A stretch of 64,000 nt of DNA, taken from NCBI RefSeq assembly GCF_026625705.1, contig NZ_CP113059.1, positions 2,666,001-2,730,000 of the forward strand. Reading direction: 5' to 3'. This document shows, piece after piece, positions 45,196 to 54,739 of the stretch. Each line of letters begins with the position of its first letter. Positions within the stretch are counted from its first letter, which is position 1. Position numbers and translations under genes: made by a program. Below the pieces are notes generated by a model, which was not told where the DNA came from, searched no databases, and worked only from the letters and a program-made list of their open reading frames with translations. This stretch comes from Pedobacter sp. SL55. GTDB taxonomy: Bacteria > Bacteroidota > Bacteroidia > Sphingobacteriales > Sphingobacteriaceae.

Positions 45196-45602
45196 CAGTT
45201 GGCAGTTTTCAGTTAACAGTTTTCAATTGGCAGTTTTTCCCAAAGGGATGCCTACGGCACAGTTCACAGTTTTAACTCGGCAAGTTTAACCAGACTTACG
45301 AACCTGAGCTCGATTATTATTTGCTTATTTTACGGTACTATATAAAACTATCGGGTTAGCTGACCCTGAAATAAATTCAGGGTGACGAAAGATCGGCGGT
45401 TCGTCATGCTGAATTTAGTTCAGCATCAGTTTTAAAGTTTAATTATCAATAGGTTAAAAATTGAACTCAGGTTACGAAGTTTCAAAACTTCGTAAGTCTA
45501 TAAATCATAAACACAAAAGGAGCAAAATCATTTGCTCCTTTTGTGTTCTTATACATTTCGTCATTTGCGAGGCACGAAGCAATGCCGTATAATGAATGAT
45601 TT
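45196..45602. other. Intergenic region: low-complexity tract, REP-like palindromes, terminator
   Basis: No gene. CAGTTGGCAGTTTTCAG-type tract (45196-45235); hairpin ACCCTGAATAAATTCAGGGT-like (45363-45384); TTACGAAGTTT/AAACTTCGTAA palindrome (45472-45495, family c); terminator 45511-45546; single family-a repeat arm (45559-45585). Confidence 0.6.
45511..45546. terminator. Bidirectional terminator between metZ and cvfB
   Basis: 16-bp perfect arms ACACAAAAGGAGCAAA (45511-45526) and TTTGCTCCTTTTGTGT (45531-45546), loop ATCA. Placed between convergent genes. Confidence 0.75.
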
Positions 45603-46433
45603 TTACTCCTTTACCAACTTAATTTGATGATCTGAGAGGGTAATCAAACGTTCTTTGTACAAACCACCAATGGCTTTTTTAAAAGCACTCTTACTTACCT
45701 GAAACCTATTGTAAATTTCTTCTGGAGAGCTTTTATCGCCTAAATTAATTTCTCCAACTACTTTAAGCTCTTCTAAAATATAATCTTTAGTGTCTAAGAT
45801 ATGGCTAAAGCCTGATGGTTGTAAGGTAAGGTCAATTTTGCCATCTACTCTAATAGTTTTGATCCATCCTGTGGTTCTTTGTCCTGGTTCTACCATAGAA
45901 AAAACTTCGTTATGGTACAGTAGGCCAATAAATTCATCGTTAATAATGGCATTGTAACCCAAGTCAGATTTGTCTACAATTAACAAATCTACGCTGTCGC
46001 CCTCGTCAAAATCATAGCCGTCATGGGCTAAAAATTCATCTACTTTAGAAGAGGCCAGTAACCTGTTAGATTGATCATCTACAAAAACATACACTACATA
46101 GCTTTCGCCAAGTTCCATTGGTTTTTTTTGCTCTCTTTTTGGGACGAACACGTCTTTATCAACGCCTATATCCACAAATGCACCATCATCATTTACACTA
46201 ACTACAGTGAGCAAAGCAAACTCATCGGCAGTTGCCAAAACTTCTTTTAAGGTGGCTACCGTATTGCCATCTTTATTAAGGTAAATAAAAGCATCTACAT
46301 CATCGCCTAACTCAATGTTTTTAGGCACTTCGGCAAAAGGTAAAAGTACCTCGCTGTTACCATCTGTTAAACTTAAACCCTGACTGTTTTTTGCCGCTAC
46401 CCTTAGTTTGTTGTATTTGCCTATTGTTATCAT
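45603..46433 (-). CDS. CvfB-like S1 RNA-binding protein
   Basis: 276 residues with three tandem S1-like/OB strands (LLTVVSVNDDGAFVDIGVDKDVFVP is the clearest, residues ~73-97) and a C-terminal winged helix (SAFKKAIGGLYKERLI). This is the layout of CvfB (conserved virulence factor B), a post-transcriptional RNA-binding regulator described in Staphylococcus. Role here inferred from family. Confidence 0.88.
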   Translation of the reverse strand: MITIGKYNKLRVAAKNSQGLSLTDGNSEVLLPFAEVPKNIELGDDVDAFIYLNKDGNTVATLKEVLATADEFALLTVVSVNDDGAFVDIGVDKDVFVPKREQKKPMELGESYVVYVFVDDQSNRLLASSKVDEFLAHDGYDFDEGDSVDLLIVDKSDLGYNAIINDEFIGLLYHNEVFSMVEPGQRTTGWIKTIRVDGKIDLTLQPSGFSHILDTKDYILEELKVVGEINLGDKSSPEEIYNRFQVSKSAFKKAIGGLYKERLITLSDHQIKLVKE

Positions 46434-46570
46434 TTCTTGTTATTGATTTACAAAGGTAGCTTTTGGTATTCACTTTCGGTAATAAACCTAATGGAACGGT
46501 TTAGTCCGCAGTCCCCATAAAATATCCTATCGTGTTGATGTAAATGTTAGCAATCGTAATTTTTCAAAAA

Positions 46571-47944
46571 CTACAGCAGCACGCCTTTTAAGAATAGCAG
46601 CGCAAAAGAAAAATAGATGATTAAGCCGGTTACATCTACCAAGGTAGCTACAAACGGGGTAGAAGAGGCAGCTGGATCTGCACCCAATTTTTTAAGAAGC
46701 AAAGGCAGCATAGAACCCATTAAGGTACCCCACAATACTACCCCAACTAATGAACAACCTACTACCAAGCCAATACGGATGTAATGTTCGCTAAAGCCAG
46801 GCATAACAATATGCCATGCGCCAATTACAGAAAAACTCAATAAACAAAGTGTAGAGCCTAGAAAAATTCCCGAGAAAATTTCTCTGCGCATTACGTTCCA
46901 CCAATCTTTAATGGTTACTTCGCCTAGCGCCATGGCCTGTATAATTAATGTTGCCGCTTGTGAACCGCTGTTGCCGCCGCTAGAAATAATTAAAGGTATA
47001 AAAGTAGCCAGAATTACTACTTTGGCTATTTGATCTTCGAAACCCGACATGGCCGCAATTGTAAGTAATTCGCCAAAAAACAGCACAATTAACCAAACCA
47101 CACGTTTTTTATAGAGTTGAAATACAGGTACGTCCAAATAAGGTTCGTCAAGCGCCTGTGTACCCCCCATTTTGTGCATGTCTTCGGTATATTCTTCGTG
47201 TGCTATCCATAAAATATCATCTACGGTAACAATACCCAAAAGCACATCTTGGTCGTCTACCACCGGTAGTGCCACACGATTATTCATCTTAAACACATTG
47301 ATCGCCTCTTCTTGCGGATCGTTTACGTTTAAAGAAATGAGGCGGTTATCTGTTAAATCTCCAATTTTAGCTTCGGGATCTGATAAGAGAATTTCACGAA
47401 TTCGGATATCATCCAACAAAATACCATCTTTATCGATAACGTATACCACATCTATCGTTTCGGAGTTTTTCCCGTACCTACGGATATGTGAAAGCACACG
47501 TTGTACCGTCCAATCTGTTTTTACGGCAATAAAGTCTGGGGTCATTAAGCGGCCTACACTGTCTTCGGCGTAACCCAACAGGTTTAACGCTTCTTTTCGG
47601 TCGTGATCTGGCAATAGCACCAAAAGTTTTTTAACGGCGTCGCCCTTCAATTCGCCAAAAAGTGCCGTTCTATCGTCGGGTGGTAATTGCCTAATAATTT
47701 CTGTTAGTTTATTGGCCTGTAGTTTTTTAATGATCCGCTCTTGCGTAGGGAAATCGAGGATACGAAATACATTTACTGCTCGCTTGCTAGATAGCGTTTC
47801 TATAAATTTAACTGCATGCTGTGGAAGTTCATCTATAAGTTCCTCTACATCAGAGATGTTGAGTTCGTTGAGATAGGTTTTTAGCTGTCTATCGCTTTCA
47901 TTTTCTAACAAATTGATTACTTCTTCTACTTGCAGTTCTTCCAT
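46571..47944 (-). CDS. mgtE: Magnesium transporter MgtE
   Basis: 457 residues: N-terminal superhelical domain (1-~130, with LPPDDRTALFGEL), CBS-domain pair (~135-255, IAVKTDWTVQRVL, VALPVVDDQDVLLGIVTVDDIL), a plug helix and five transmembrane helices (from ~285). SGGNSGSQAATLIIQAMA forms the pore. It is a Mg2+ channel gated by the CBS sensor. Complete. Confidence 0.95.
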   Translation of the reverse strand: MEELQVEEVINLLENESDRQLKTYLNELNISDVEELIDELPQHAVKFIETLSSKRAVNVFRILDFPTQERIIKKLQANKLTEIIRQLPPDDRTALFGELKGDAVKKLLVLLPDHDRKEALNLLGYAEDSVGRLMTPDFIAVKTDWTVQRVLSHIRRYGKNSETIDVVYVIDKDGILLDDIRIREILLSDPEAKIGDLTDNRLISLNVNDPQEEAINVFKMNNRVALPVVDDQDVLLGIVTVDDILWIAHEEYTEDMHKMGGTQALDEPYLDVPVFQLYKKRVVWLIVLFFGELLTIAAMSGFEDQIAKVVILATFIPLIISSGGNSGSQAATLIIQAMALGEVTIKDWWNVMRREIFSGIFLGSTLCLLSFSVIGAWHIVMPGFSEHYIRIGLVVGCSLVGVVLWGTLMGSMLPLLLKKLGADPAASSTPFVATLVDVTGLIIYFSFALLFLKGVLL

Positions 47945-48315
47945 AAGCGCTCAGTTTTATTGTATGCACTGCAAAGTTGCGGTTTTATTTTTAAAATGGG
48001 CTTATGTGCTTCATGTTTTCTTAGCTAATATCAAAGCTAGTTCCAAATAAAAACTTGTTATTTAGTAATTATTGGTTTAAAAGGTGTTTTATAGTTAAGT
48101 GGGCCACTGTTTTGATAGACATTGCTGCGTTTTAAATTTGTTAGCATTATCATAAAATTGGTCAAATTATTTAGATAGATATTTTTTCTGCCTTGGGTTA
48201 TAAAATATTAACTGCAAAAAGTTATTTTTGACTGTCTTTTAAATATTTATTAGAAATGCCAATTAATCAAAGTAGCTACTAAACTACTGTCCTAAACTTA
48301 ACCTCTTTGCTATTA
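47945..48315. other. Intergenic region without a visible gene
   Basis: 371 AT-rich bp between divergent mgtE and the PorP/SprF gene. I see no strong hairpin, repeat or RNA gene. It must hold promoters for both directions. Confidence 0.5.
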
Positions 48316-49329
48316 ATGAGATTTATATTTCTAATTTTATTTAGTTGCTTCTTTTTTAACGGAATAATTTGTGCGCAAGAAACACCCCGAAGTTCTCAAT
48401 ATATCTTCAACAATTTTTTACTTAACCCGGCATTGTCTGGTATAGATAGCTACATAGATTTAAAGATAGGGTATAGGCAACAATGGAGTGGTGTAGAAGG
48501 TGCGCCAACTACACAGTACATTTCAATTAATACGCCCATTGGCGATGACTATATCAGAAGTTCTATCAATTCTTTTTCTAGTAACGGTTACAATCCATTA
48601 AGCAGAAGTTTAGTTAACTCTTACACGGCAGCAGCACCTCATCATGGTTTTGGACTAATAGCCATGAACGACAAGGCAGGTTTGCTAAGACAAAATAGCG
48701 TGAGCGCAACGTATGCCTATCACTTGGGTTTAAGCAGCAATGTAAATCTTTCGGTGGGTGTGGCTGCGGGTTTTCACTCGTTGGGTTTAAAGGTTGATGA
48801 TATTTCTGCAGAGCATGAACAAGATCCATTGTTTGGTGCAGATTACAACAACAGGTTAAGGCCCGATTTGGGTTTTGGTTTATGGTTGTACGGACCTCGG
48901 TTTTTTGTGGGTGCTTCTGCCAAACAGATTATTGGGAACAGAACTGTAATAGAAAATAATTCGGCGGTAGTTTATCCCTATCAAAGCCCATCAATTTATG
49001 CCACTACTGGTTACAAGATATTCTTGGATGAAGAGATTGCAATGATTCCTTCTATACTGGCCAGTTATTGGAAAAATGCTCCGCCAGCAATTGATGTAAA
49101 CTTAAAGCTAGCCTATCAAGATAAGTTTTGGTTGGCGGGTAGCTATAGAAACAACGATGCTTTTTCTTTTTTAGCAGGCTATAACTTTGGCTCTTTAATT
49201 AACGTAAGTTATTCTTACGATGTAAATACATCGGCATTGAGGCGAGTAAATAAAGGTACCCACGAGATTGGTATTGGCTTTTTGCTTAACAATACTTACG
49301 ATGTACGCTGCTCTACCAGACAGTTTTAA
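48316..49329 (+). CDS. PorP/SprF family type IX secretion system membrane protein
   Basis: 337 residues from the ATG at 48316 (a TTG at 48307 is the longer alternative). Signal peptide ends at ~residue 20 (GIICAQ). The mature part starts SQYIFNNFLLNPALSG, the family signature, followed by GYRQQWSGVEGAPTTQ and repeated outer-membrane beta strands. PorP/SprF proteins help anchor or export gliding/T9SS partners and typically sit next to a CHU_C adhesin gene, as here (convergent, 4-bp overlap). Confidence 0.93.
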   Translation: MRFIFLILFSCFFFNGIICAQETPRSSQYIFNNFLLNPALSGIDSYIDLKIGYRQQWSGVEGAPTTQYISINTPIGDDYIRSSINSFSSNGYNPLSRSLVNSYTAAAPHHGFGLIAMNDKAGLLRQNSVSATYAYHLGLSSNVNLSVGVAAGFHSLGLKVDDISAEHEQDPLFGADYNNRLRPDLGFGLWLYGPRFFVGASAKQIIGNRTVIENNSAVVYPYQSPSIYATTGYKIFLDEEIAMIPSILASYWKNAPPAIDVNLKLAYQDKFWLAGSYRNNDAFSFLAGYNFGSLINVSYSYDVNTSALRRVNKGTHEIGIGFLLNNTYDVRCSTRQF

Positions 49330-52300
49330 CGTAATAGAGTAATGCTACCGCTTATTGGTTTACATTCTGCTCGTAAATCTATCACATAAAAATAAGCACC
49401 TGCCGGAAGTTCTTTTCCTCTAAAAGTACCATCAAAAGGCTTGGTGTAATTGCCTGTAGCTTCGTAAATTAACTGGCCACTTCTAGAATAAATTTTGATG
49501 TTGTTGCCTTTAAAATCTGGAAGGCCTTTGAGCATCCAAGTGTCGTTAAGTCCATCGCCATTTGGCGTAATTACGTTGCCAATTTCTAAGTTGTCATGTG
49601 TTACCTCAATATGTACTCTAACGAAATCGCTAATACATACGCCTAGTTTACGTCTAATGAAATATTCGCCCGTTTTGCTTACTTTAAAATTAAATATCCC
49701 GTTGGTGCTTTCTAAAATAGGATATGCATCTTCCAAACTAGCAAATAACTGATAGGTACCTTCTTCTGGGCCAACAATAGGTAAGGTAATGTCAGATACA
49801 TAACACACACGAATATCTTTGGCTACTGGGGTTGATAATGGAAAATAAATATCTCCAACGGTATAGGCTTCGCTAATGGCAATACCACAGGCCGATCTGT
49901 CTTTTACTTCCAATCGATAAGTGCCGCCACCTACGTTGGTTAAATCTCTAGTGGTTTGTACTACCTGTCCGGCATCATTTAACCATCTATAAGTGTAGTC
50001 GCCCAAACCACCAGTAATTTGCATGCCCCTAACTGAGCCACGTTGTAATCCACAACCGTCATCGGCCACGGTAGCGCTACCCGGCTGTATCACTAATTTA
50101 GGTGTAGCGTTAATGGTAAATGGCCCCAAAACAGTTTGGCAGTTGTTGGTGTCGTAAAGAAATAAATTGTACGAACCTACGGGCAAATCTTTAATTTCCC
50201 TTAGCATTCCAACAAAGTCATTTCCCATTTCATCTTTCCATTGGTAACGTATAGGTGCTGGGTAGTTAAATGTAAAGGGGTTGAAGTTTAAGGAAATACT
50301 TCCATTGTTTAACTCGCAAGTGGTATTAATAACTGTAGAAGAAGGTGCAAAAACTTGAGGAACTTGCAACGGTACCGTAAAGGTGCGGGTATAAAAACAA
50401 ACAGATGTACTATTACTTGCCTTTAAGGTGTATACGCCAGGAGCAAGGTCGGCTATCCTAACCGATACACCCGTTGCGTATGCGCCAAGTGCTATGGTTT
50501 CGCCAGTTGATGCTTTGATCCATTCATATCTGTCGGCGTTGGATATGCTTACGTTGTCTATTACGCCATTGTTTAAACCACAAGTTCCAGGGGTAATGGT
50601 GCCGCTGCTAATTACAATGATATTGTTTATACCTATGCTAAAGGTTCTGCTTACCGCAGGACAATTTCCTTCGTCAGAAACAGTAAGTGTATAAATTCCT
50701 CCTTCTACATCAATCAAATCTGCATCGTTTCCAACCACTACATTAACTACTATACCCGTAGCTGGATCGTGTCTGTACCATTTATAAGTAATGTTTCCTG
50801 TGGCATCGCCAATGGTAATACCCTTAACCGATCCGTTTGCTATTCCGCATGAGGCAGGTGTGATTAAAATGCCCGTATTATTGATAATTGGACTTGGTCT
50901 TCTGGTTATCACCACAGGATCCGATTCTAGCGAACAGCCCGATTGGTCTGTAGCTTTAACCCTATAAGTTCCTTCGGGTAAATTAGCAGGGTTATTTAAG
51001 CTTACTACGGTTCCAGCTGCGTTAATCCATTCGAAGCGTATGGCACCACTACCTCTTAATACTTCGGCGGTAAAAGTAAAACTTGTTTGTCCGCAGTTTG
51101 GCGCTGGTACGGTTACCGTGGGTTTAGTTAATTTTTGGTCTCTAACAGAGAAAATATGAGCAAAAGCCTTGCAGCCATCATCTATTGTTACTTCGTAAGT
51201 GCCAACATCTAAATTATTTACGCTTTGTGTATTTCCCAATGGGATACGTGTACCATTGCTCTCTATTTTTACCCAGCTAAAAGTAAAGCCTTCTCTTTCT
51301 TCTGGAATAGTAATTGAACCATTGGCAGCGCAGGTAACATGGCTAATGATAGCTTCGTTGGGCAGTAATTGCGCAGTGGCAAAAGGGGAGGTAGTAGCCA
51401 CCAATAAACTTGCCGTAGCAGTTACTTTTTGGCTTAATGTAGCATTATATTCCCAACGTCCGTCACTACCGGCCTGCACCGTAGCAATGTAAGTTTTGCC
51501 TTCGCATAAATCGTTACAGTTGTGGGTATAAAAGAGCTCTACCTCAGAATTTGGGGTGGCCTTGCCAGATACATGCGAGCCATTTTGTTTCAGTATTTGG
51601 ATGGTTGGCTGTAAGATTGTCAACGTTTTTCCTATGCCAAACGTTCGGTTGCAATACATACTGTTTCTGGTAATTTTTACTGGCTTGGCAGAAACCGTTT
51701 CTATGCCATAATTATTGTTGGCAATGGTATTGCGCTCCGCAGTAGTTGCTCCACCAATAGTTCCAACACCATTATTTTCTATTTTTATACCAATGCCATT
51801 ACCCAAGTTCACATTGCCAGTAGCAGCATCTGTACCAATAAAATTTCCAGTTAAAATAAAATCCGAATTGGTAATTGAAATACCAACCGTTCTATTACCA
51901 CCAACTATATTGTTGCGGATGTATAATGCCGTATTTGTAGCATCTACCTTTATCCCAGCAATTTCTAAAGAAGAAGAAGAGAGAAATAAAGGCAGCTCAT
52001 GAAAATCTTTCTCTCCGCTATGGTCTACACCAACCTTATTATTGATGATGTTAATATCAAATCGAGTAGTGGTATAATTGTAGCGTTTAATATCGAGGTT
52101 AATTCTGTTGGCTGCAATGGTGTTACCTTCGCCTGCATTATCTCCACCTACGTTCAAAGAGCAGTCGTAAAGACTAGCGGCTACGCCTATTACATTGGAG
52201 GCTGGTGTTACACCATCGTATAAAACTCCAATTAAATTAGATTGAATTTTAATATTGGATAAGGGCGGTGCAACCGTATAAAAATAGTTGTTCTGGATTA

Positions 52301-52868
52301 AAATACCATTGATATTTCCAATCAGCACATTGCCTTTTCCTGGTGCACCAATGGTAATATCGCTTGCACGGTAATCAATGGAAATGGCCGAACCTTGAGC
52401 CATATTTACATTTTGCAGGTTGCTGATGGTGGCAAAATTTCTGATACACAATCCGTAAATACCAACGCCGGTGGTAGAGTTATCAACCCCAATATTTCTG
52501 CCAATGGTTAGAGGGGTAAATGTTGGAGTGGTATATTCTGGCTCTATAATAATTTTAGCCCCCGAAACTCCCAATGGTGCCCACGAAGTTTGCGAACTAC
52601 CATCAATTACTGTATTAGAAGTAATGTTTGGTAATGTAGTTCTTAGCCTAATGGTTCGGTTGGCGTAATCGTTGCCATCGCCAGGTAACTGAAAGTTAAT
52701 GGTAAATACAGCGGTTCTATTTGGCATTCCTGCATTGGTTAATGCTTCCCGTAAGGTGCCAGGGCCACTATCAGCAATGCTGGTTACAGTATAAGTTTGG
52801 GCTTTAGATATCGTGCTACTGCATAAAATCAGTACAAATATGAAGAAGGTAAATTTAAAGATGCGCAT
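49326..52868 (-). CDS. Large T9SS-exported adhesin with gliding-type C-terminal domain
   Basis: 1180 residues. Signal peptide ends ~residue 23 (ISKAQ). Residues ~25-430 form a right-handed beta-helix with GPGTLREALTNAG and many Asn/Gly turns. Then ~6 repeated ~70-90-residue SprB-type modules each with a Gly-x-x-x-C-pattern (for example TCGLNNG, SCGIANGS, TCELNNGS). The C-terminal ~90 residues are a type B (CHU_C) sorting domain with VITPNGDGLNDTW and GAYFYVIDL. It is exported to the surface via T9SS and likely mediates adhesion or gliding. It ends 4 bp inside the convergent PorP/SprF gene, its probable helper. Confidence 0.92.
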   Translation of the reverse strand: MRIFKFTFFIFVLILCSSTISKAQTYTVTSIADSGPGTLREALTNAGMPNRTAVFTINFQLPGDGNDYANRTIRLRTTLPNITSNTVIDGSSQTSWAPLGVSGAKIIIEPEYTTPTFTPLTIGRNIGVDNSTTGVGIYGLCIRNFATISNLQNVNMAQGSAISIDYRASDITIGAPGKGNVLIGNINGILIQNNYFYTVAPPLSNIKIQSNLIGVLYDGVTPASNVIGVAASLYDCSLNVGGDNAGEGNTIAANRINLDIKRYNYTTTRFDINIINNKVGVDHSGEKDFHELPLFLSSSSLEIAGIKVDATNTALYIRNNIVGGNRTVGISITNSDFILTGNFIGTDAATGNVNLGNGIGIKIENNGVGTIGGATTAERNTIANNNYGIETVSAKPVKITRNSMYCNRTFGIGKTLTILQPTIQILKQNGSHVSGKATPNSEVELFYTHNCNDLCEGKTYIATVQAGSDGRWEYNATLSQKVTATASLLVATTSPFATAQLLPNEAIISHVTCAANGSITIPEEREGFTFSWVKIESNGTRIPLGNTQSVNNLDVGTYEVTIDDGCKAFAHIFSVRDQKLTKPTVTVPAPNCGQTSFTFTAEVLRGSGAIRFEWINAAGTVVSLNNPANLPEGTYRVKATDQSGCSLESDPVVITRRPSPIINNTGILITPASCGIANGSVKGITIGDATGNITYKWYRHDPATGIVVNVVVGNDADLIDVEGGIYTLTVSDEGNCPAVSRTFSIGINNIIVISSGTITPGTCGLNNGVIDNVSISNADRYEWIKASTGETIALGAYATGVSVRIADLAPGVYTLKASNSTSVCFYTRTFTVPLQVPQVFAPSSTVINTTCELNNGSISLNFNPFTFNYPAPIRYQWKDEMGNDFVGMLREIKDLPVGSYNLFLYDTNNCQTVLGPFTINATPKLVIQPGSATVADDGCGLQRGSVRGMQITGGLGDYTYRWLNDAGQVVQTTRDLTNVGGGTYRLEVKDRSACGIAISEAYTVGDIYFPLSTPVAKDIRVCYVSDITLPIVGPEEGTYQLFASLEDAYPILESTNGIFNFKVSKTGEYFIRRKLGVCISDFVRVHIEVTHDNLEIGNVITPNGDGLNDTWMLKGLPDFKGNNIKIYSRSGQLIYEATGNYTKPFDGTFRGKELPAGAYFYVIDLRAECKPISGSITLLR

Positions 52869-53331
52869 GCTGAAGATTTCGCAACTAAAATATCATTTTA
52901 AAACACCATTTCAAAGTGTAAAATTTTGATGTAAAATGGAGGCATTGATTGATTTCAAAATGCAGCACTGAATTTGCAGCTAGCATATCCTTTTAGCATC
53001 CTCGTTAAGTTGTTGATTTTTTTTAACTATTGCCATCGGTTTTTTGGCTGCTTATTGCCGTTGGATTTAAGCAAGCTCATTGTTGCTAATTTTAAGCTGC
53101 TCATTGCCGTCGGTTTTAACCGACGGTAAATAATTAGAAAATAAAGACATTTAATTCCACATCAAATGCGAACTTTGCGCCCTTAAACAATAATTAAGGA
53201 TATAAAATACTCATGTATCCAAAATACAACACAGATGAGTATTCCATGTGAGCTTTAAAAACAAACCGAGTTTACGAGTTCATTAATTACAAATAAAAAA
53301 CATAAACAAAGCATTGATAAATTATACAAAT
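52869..53331. other. Intergenic region with a palindromic repeat
   Basis: 463 bp between divergent genes. It contains three TTGCCGTCGG-like repeats (53031-53115). The last is a perfect hairpin, CCGTCGGTT-TT-AACCGACGG (53107-53126). No coding frame. The fabF promoter is presumably near 53200-53300. Confidence 0.5.
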
Positions 53332-54573
53332 ATGAAAAGAGTTGTCGTTACGGGTTTAGGAACTATTAATCCGCTAGGCCATAACATTGCCGATTTTTGG
53401 ACAAATATTGTTAATGGCAAAAGTGCCTGCGAAACGGTGACGAGATTTGATGCTTCGCGTTTCCGTTCGCAAATGGCCTGCGAAGTACAAGGCTTTAACG
53501 CTGCCGAACACCTAGACAGAAACGAAATTAAGCGTACAGATTTATTTACGCAATATGCTTTATACGCTGCGGCACAGGCTATGGAAGATTGTGCGATAGA
53601 TTTAACTACCATCGATCCATTTGATTTTGGTGTAATTTGGGGTAGTGGGCAAGGCGGTATGCAAACCTTCGAAACGGAAGTAGAGAATTATGTAAAGGGT
53701 GATTATAATCCACGTTTCAATCCGTTCTTTATTCCTAAGTTATTGGTAAACATGGCTTCGGGTTTAATTTCGATGAAGTTTGGTTTACAAGGAATTAACT
53801 ATACGCCGGTTTCTGCTTGCGCTACAGGTAACAATGCCATCATGGATGCTTTTAACTATATTAGAATGGGTAAAGCGAAGATGTTTGTAACAGGTGGTTC
53901 TGAAGCTGGTATTACTCCTGCATCTTTTGGTGGTTTTGCTGCGCTAAAAGCGATGTCGCATAGAAATGATGACCCACAAACAGCTAGCCGACCTTTTGAT
54001 AAAGATAGAGATGGTTTTGTGATGGGCGAGGGGGCTGGTGCTTTGATCTTGGAAGAATATGAGCATGCGAAAGCTAGAGGTGCAAAAATTTACGCTGAGG
54101 TAGTAGGTGCAGCCATGACTGCCGATGCTTACCATATTACGTCGCCACATCCAGAGGGCATTGGTGCCGCAAAGGCCATGAATTTGGCTTTGGAAGAAGC
54201 TGGTGTAAAACCAGAAGAGTTAGATTATTTGAACCTTCATGCTACCTCTACACCAGTTGGCGATTTAGCCGAACTTAATGCAGCGCATTTGGTTTTTGGT
54301 GCTTCGCAGAATTTGCACATCAGTTCTACCAAATCTATGACTGGCCACTTGTTAGGTGCTGCGGCTGCAATTGAAGCGATCATCGCCATCAAGAGCATCA
54401 ATGATAATATTGTGCCTCCAACCATTAACGTAGTAGAACCAGATCCAGAAATTCCTGCAGGTATGCAATTGGTATTTAACAAAGCCGTGCATAAAGAAGT
54501 GAAAACCGCGATGAGTAATGCTTTCGGTTTCGGTGGACACAACAATACTGTAGTGTTTAGAGAGTTAGTTTAG
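53332..54573 (+). CDS. fabF: Beta-ketoacyl-ACP synthase II
   Basis: 413 residues from the ATG at 53332 (a TTG at 53314 is the longer frame). Condensing-enzyme triad: Cys163 in SACATGNN, His in LHATSTPVGD and His in KSMTGHLLGAAAA. N-terminal KRVVVTGLGTINPLG is typical of FabF. It elongates acyl-ACP in fatty-acid synthesis. There is no neighbouring acpP, so it may be a second FabF paralogue (inference). Confidence 0.94.
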   Translation: MKRVVVTGLGTINPLGHNIADFWTNIVNGKSACETVTRFDASRFRSQMACEVQGFNAAEHLDRNEIKRTDLFTQYALYAAAQAMEDCAIDLTTIDPFDFGVIWGSGQGGMQTFETEVENYVKGDYNPRFNPFFIPKLLVNMASGLISMKFGLQGINYTPVSACATGNNAIMDAFNYIRMGKAKMFVTGGSEAGITPASFGGFAALKAMSHRNDDPQTASRPFDKDRDGFVMGEGAGALILEEYEHAKARGAKIYAEVVGAAMTADAYHITSPHPEGIGAAKAMNLALEEAGVKPEELDYLNLHATSTPVGDLAELNAAHLVFGASQNLHISSTKSMTGHLLGAAAAIEAIIAIKSINDNIVPPTINVVEPDPEIPAGMQLVFNKAVHKEVKTAMSNAFGFGGHNNTVVFRELV

Positions 54574-54579
54574 TTTTGA

Positions 54580-54662
54580 AGACTTACGAAGTTTTTAAAC
54601 GGCGAAGCCCTCAACTTTACCGTTGAAAAACAATAATGACTAAAGTTAAACTTCGTAAGTCT
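54580..54662. repeat. Inverted repeat, family c
   Basis: 15-bp arms AGACTTACGAAGTTT (54580-54594) and AAACTTCGTAAGTCT (54648-54662) separated by 53 bp. The same palindrome in compact form is at 45472-45495. Confidence 0.7.
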
Positions 54663-54680
54663 AAGCTAATTCAATAAAAC

Positions 54681-54716
54681 AAAGAAGCCCCGAATTGTTT
54701 AATTCGGGGCTTCTTT
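54681..54716. terminator. Bidirectional terminator between fabF and the peptide transporter
   Basis: 16-bp arms AAAGAAGCCCCGAATT (54681-54696) and AATTCGGGGCTTCTTT (54701-54716), loop GTTT. It lies between convergent genes. Confidence 0.85.
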
Positions 54717-54739
54717 TGTTATGGTAAACGTTGTGAAGA

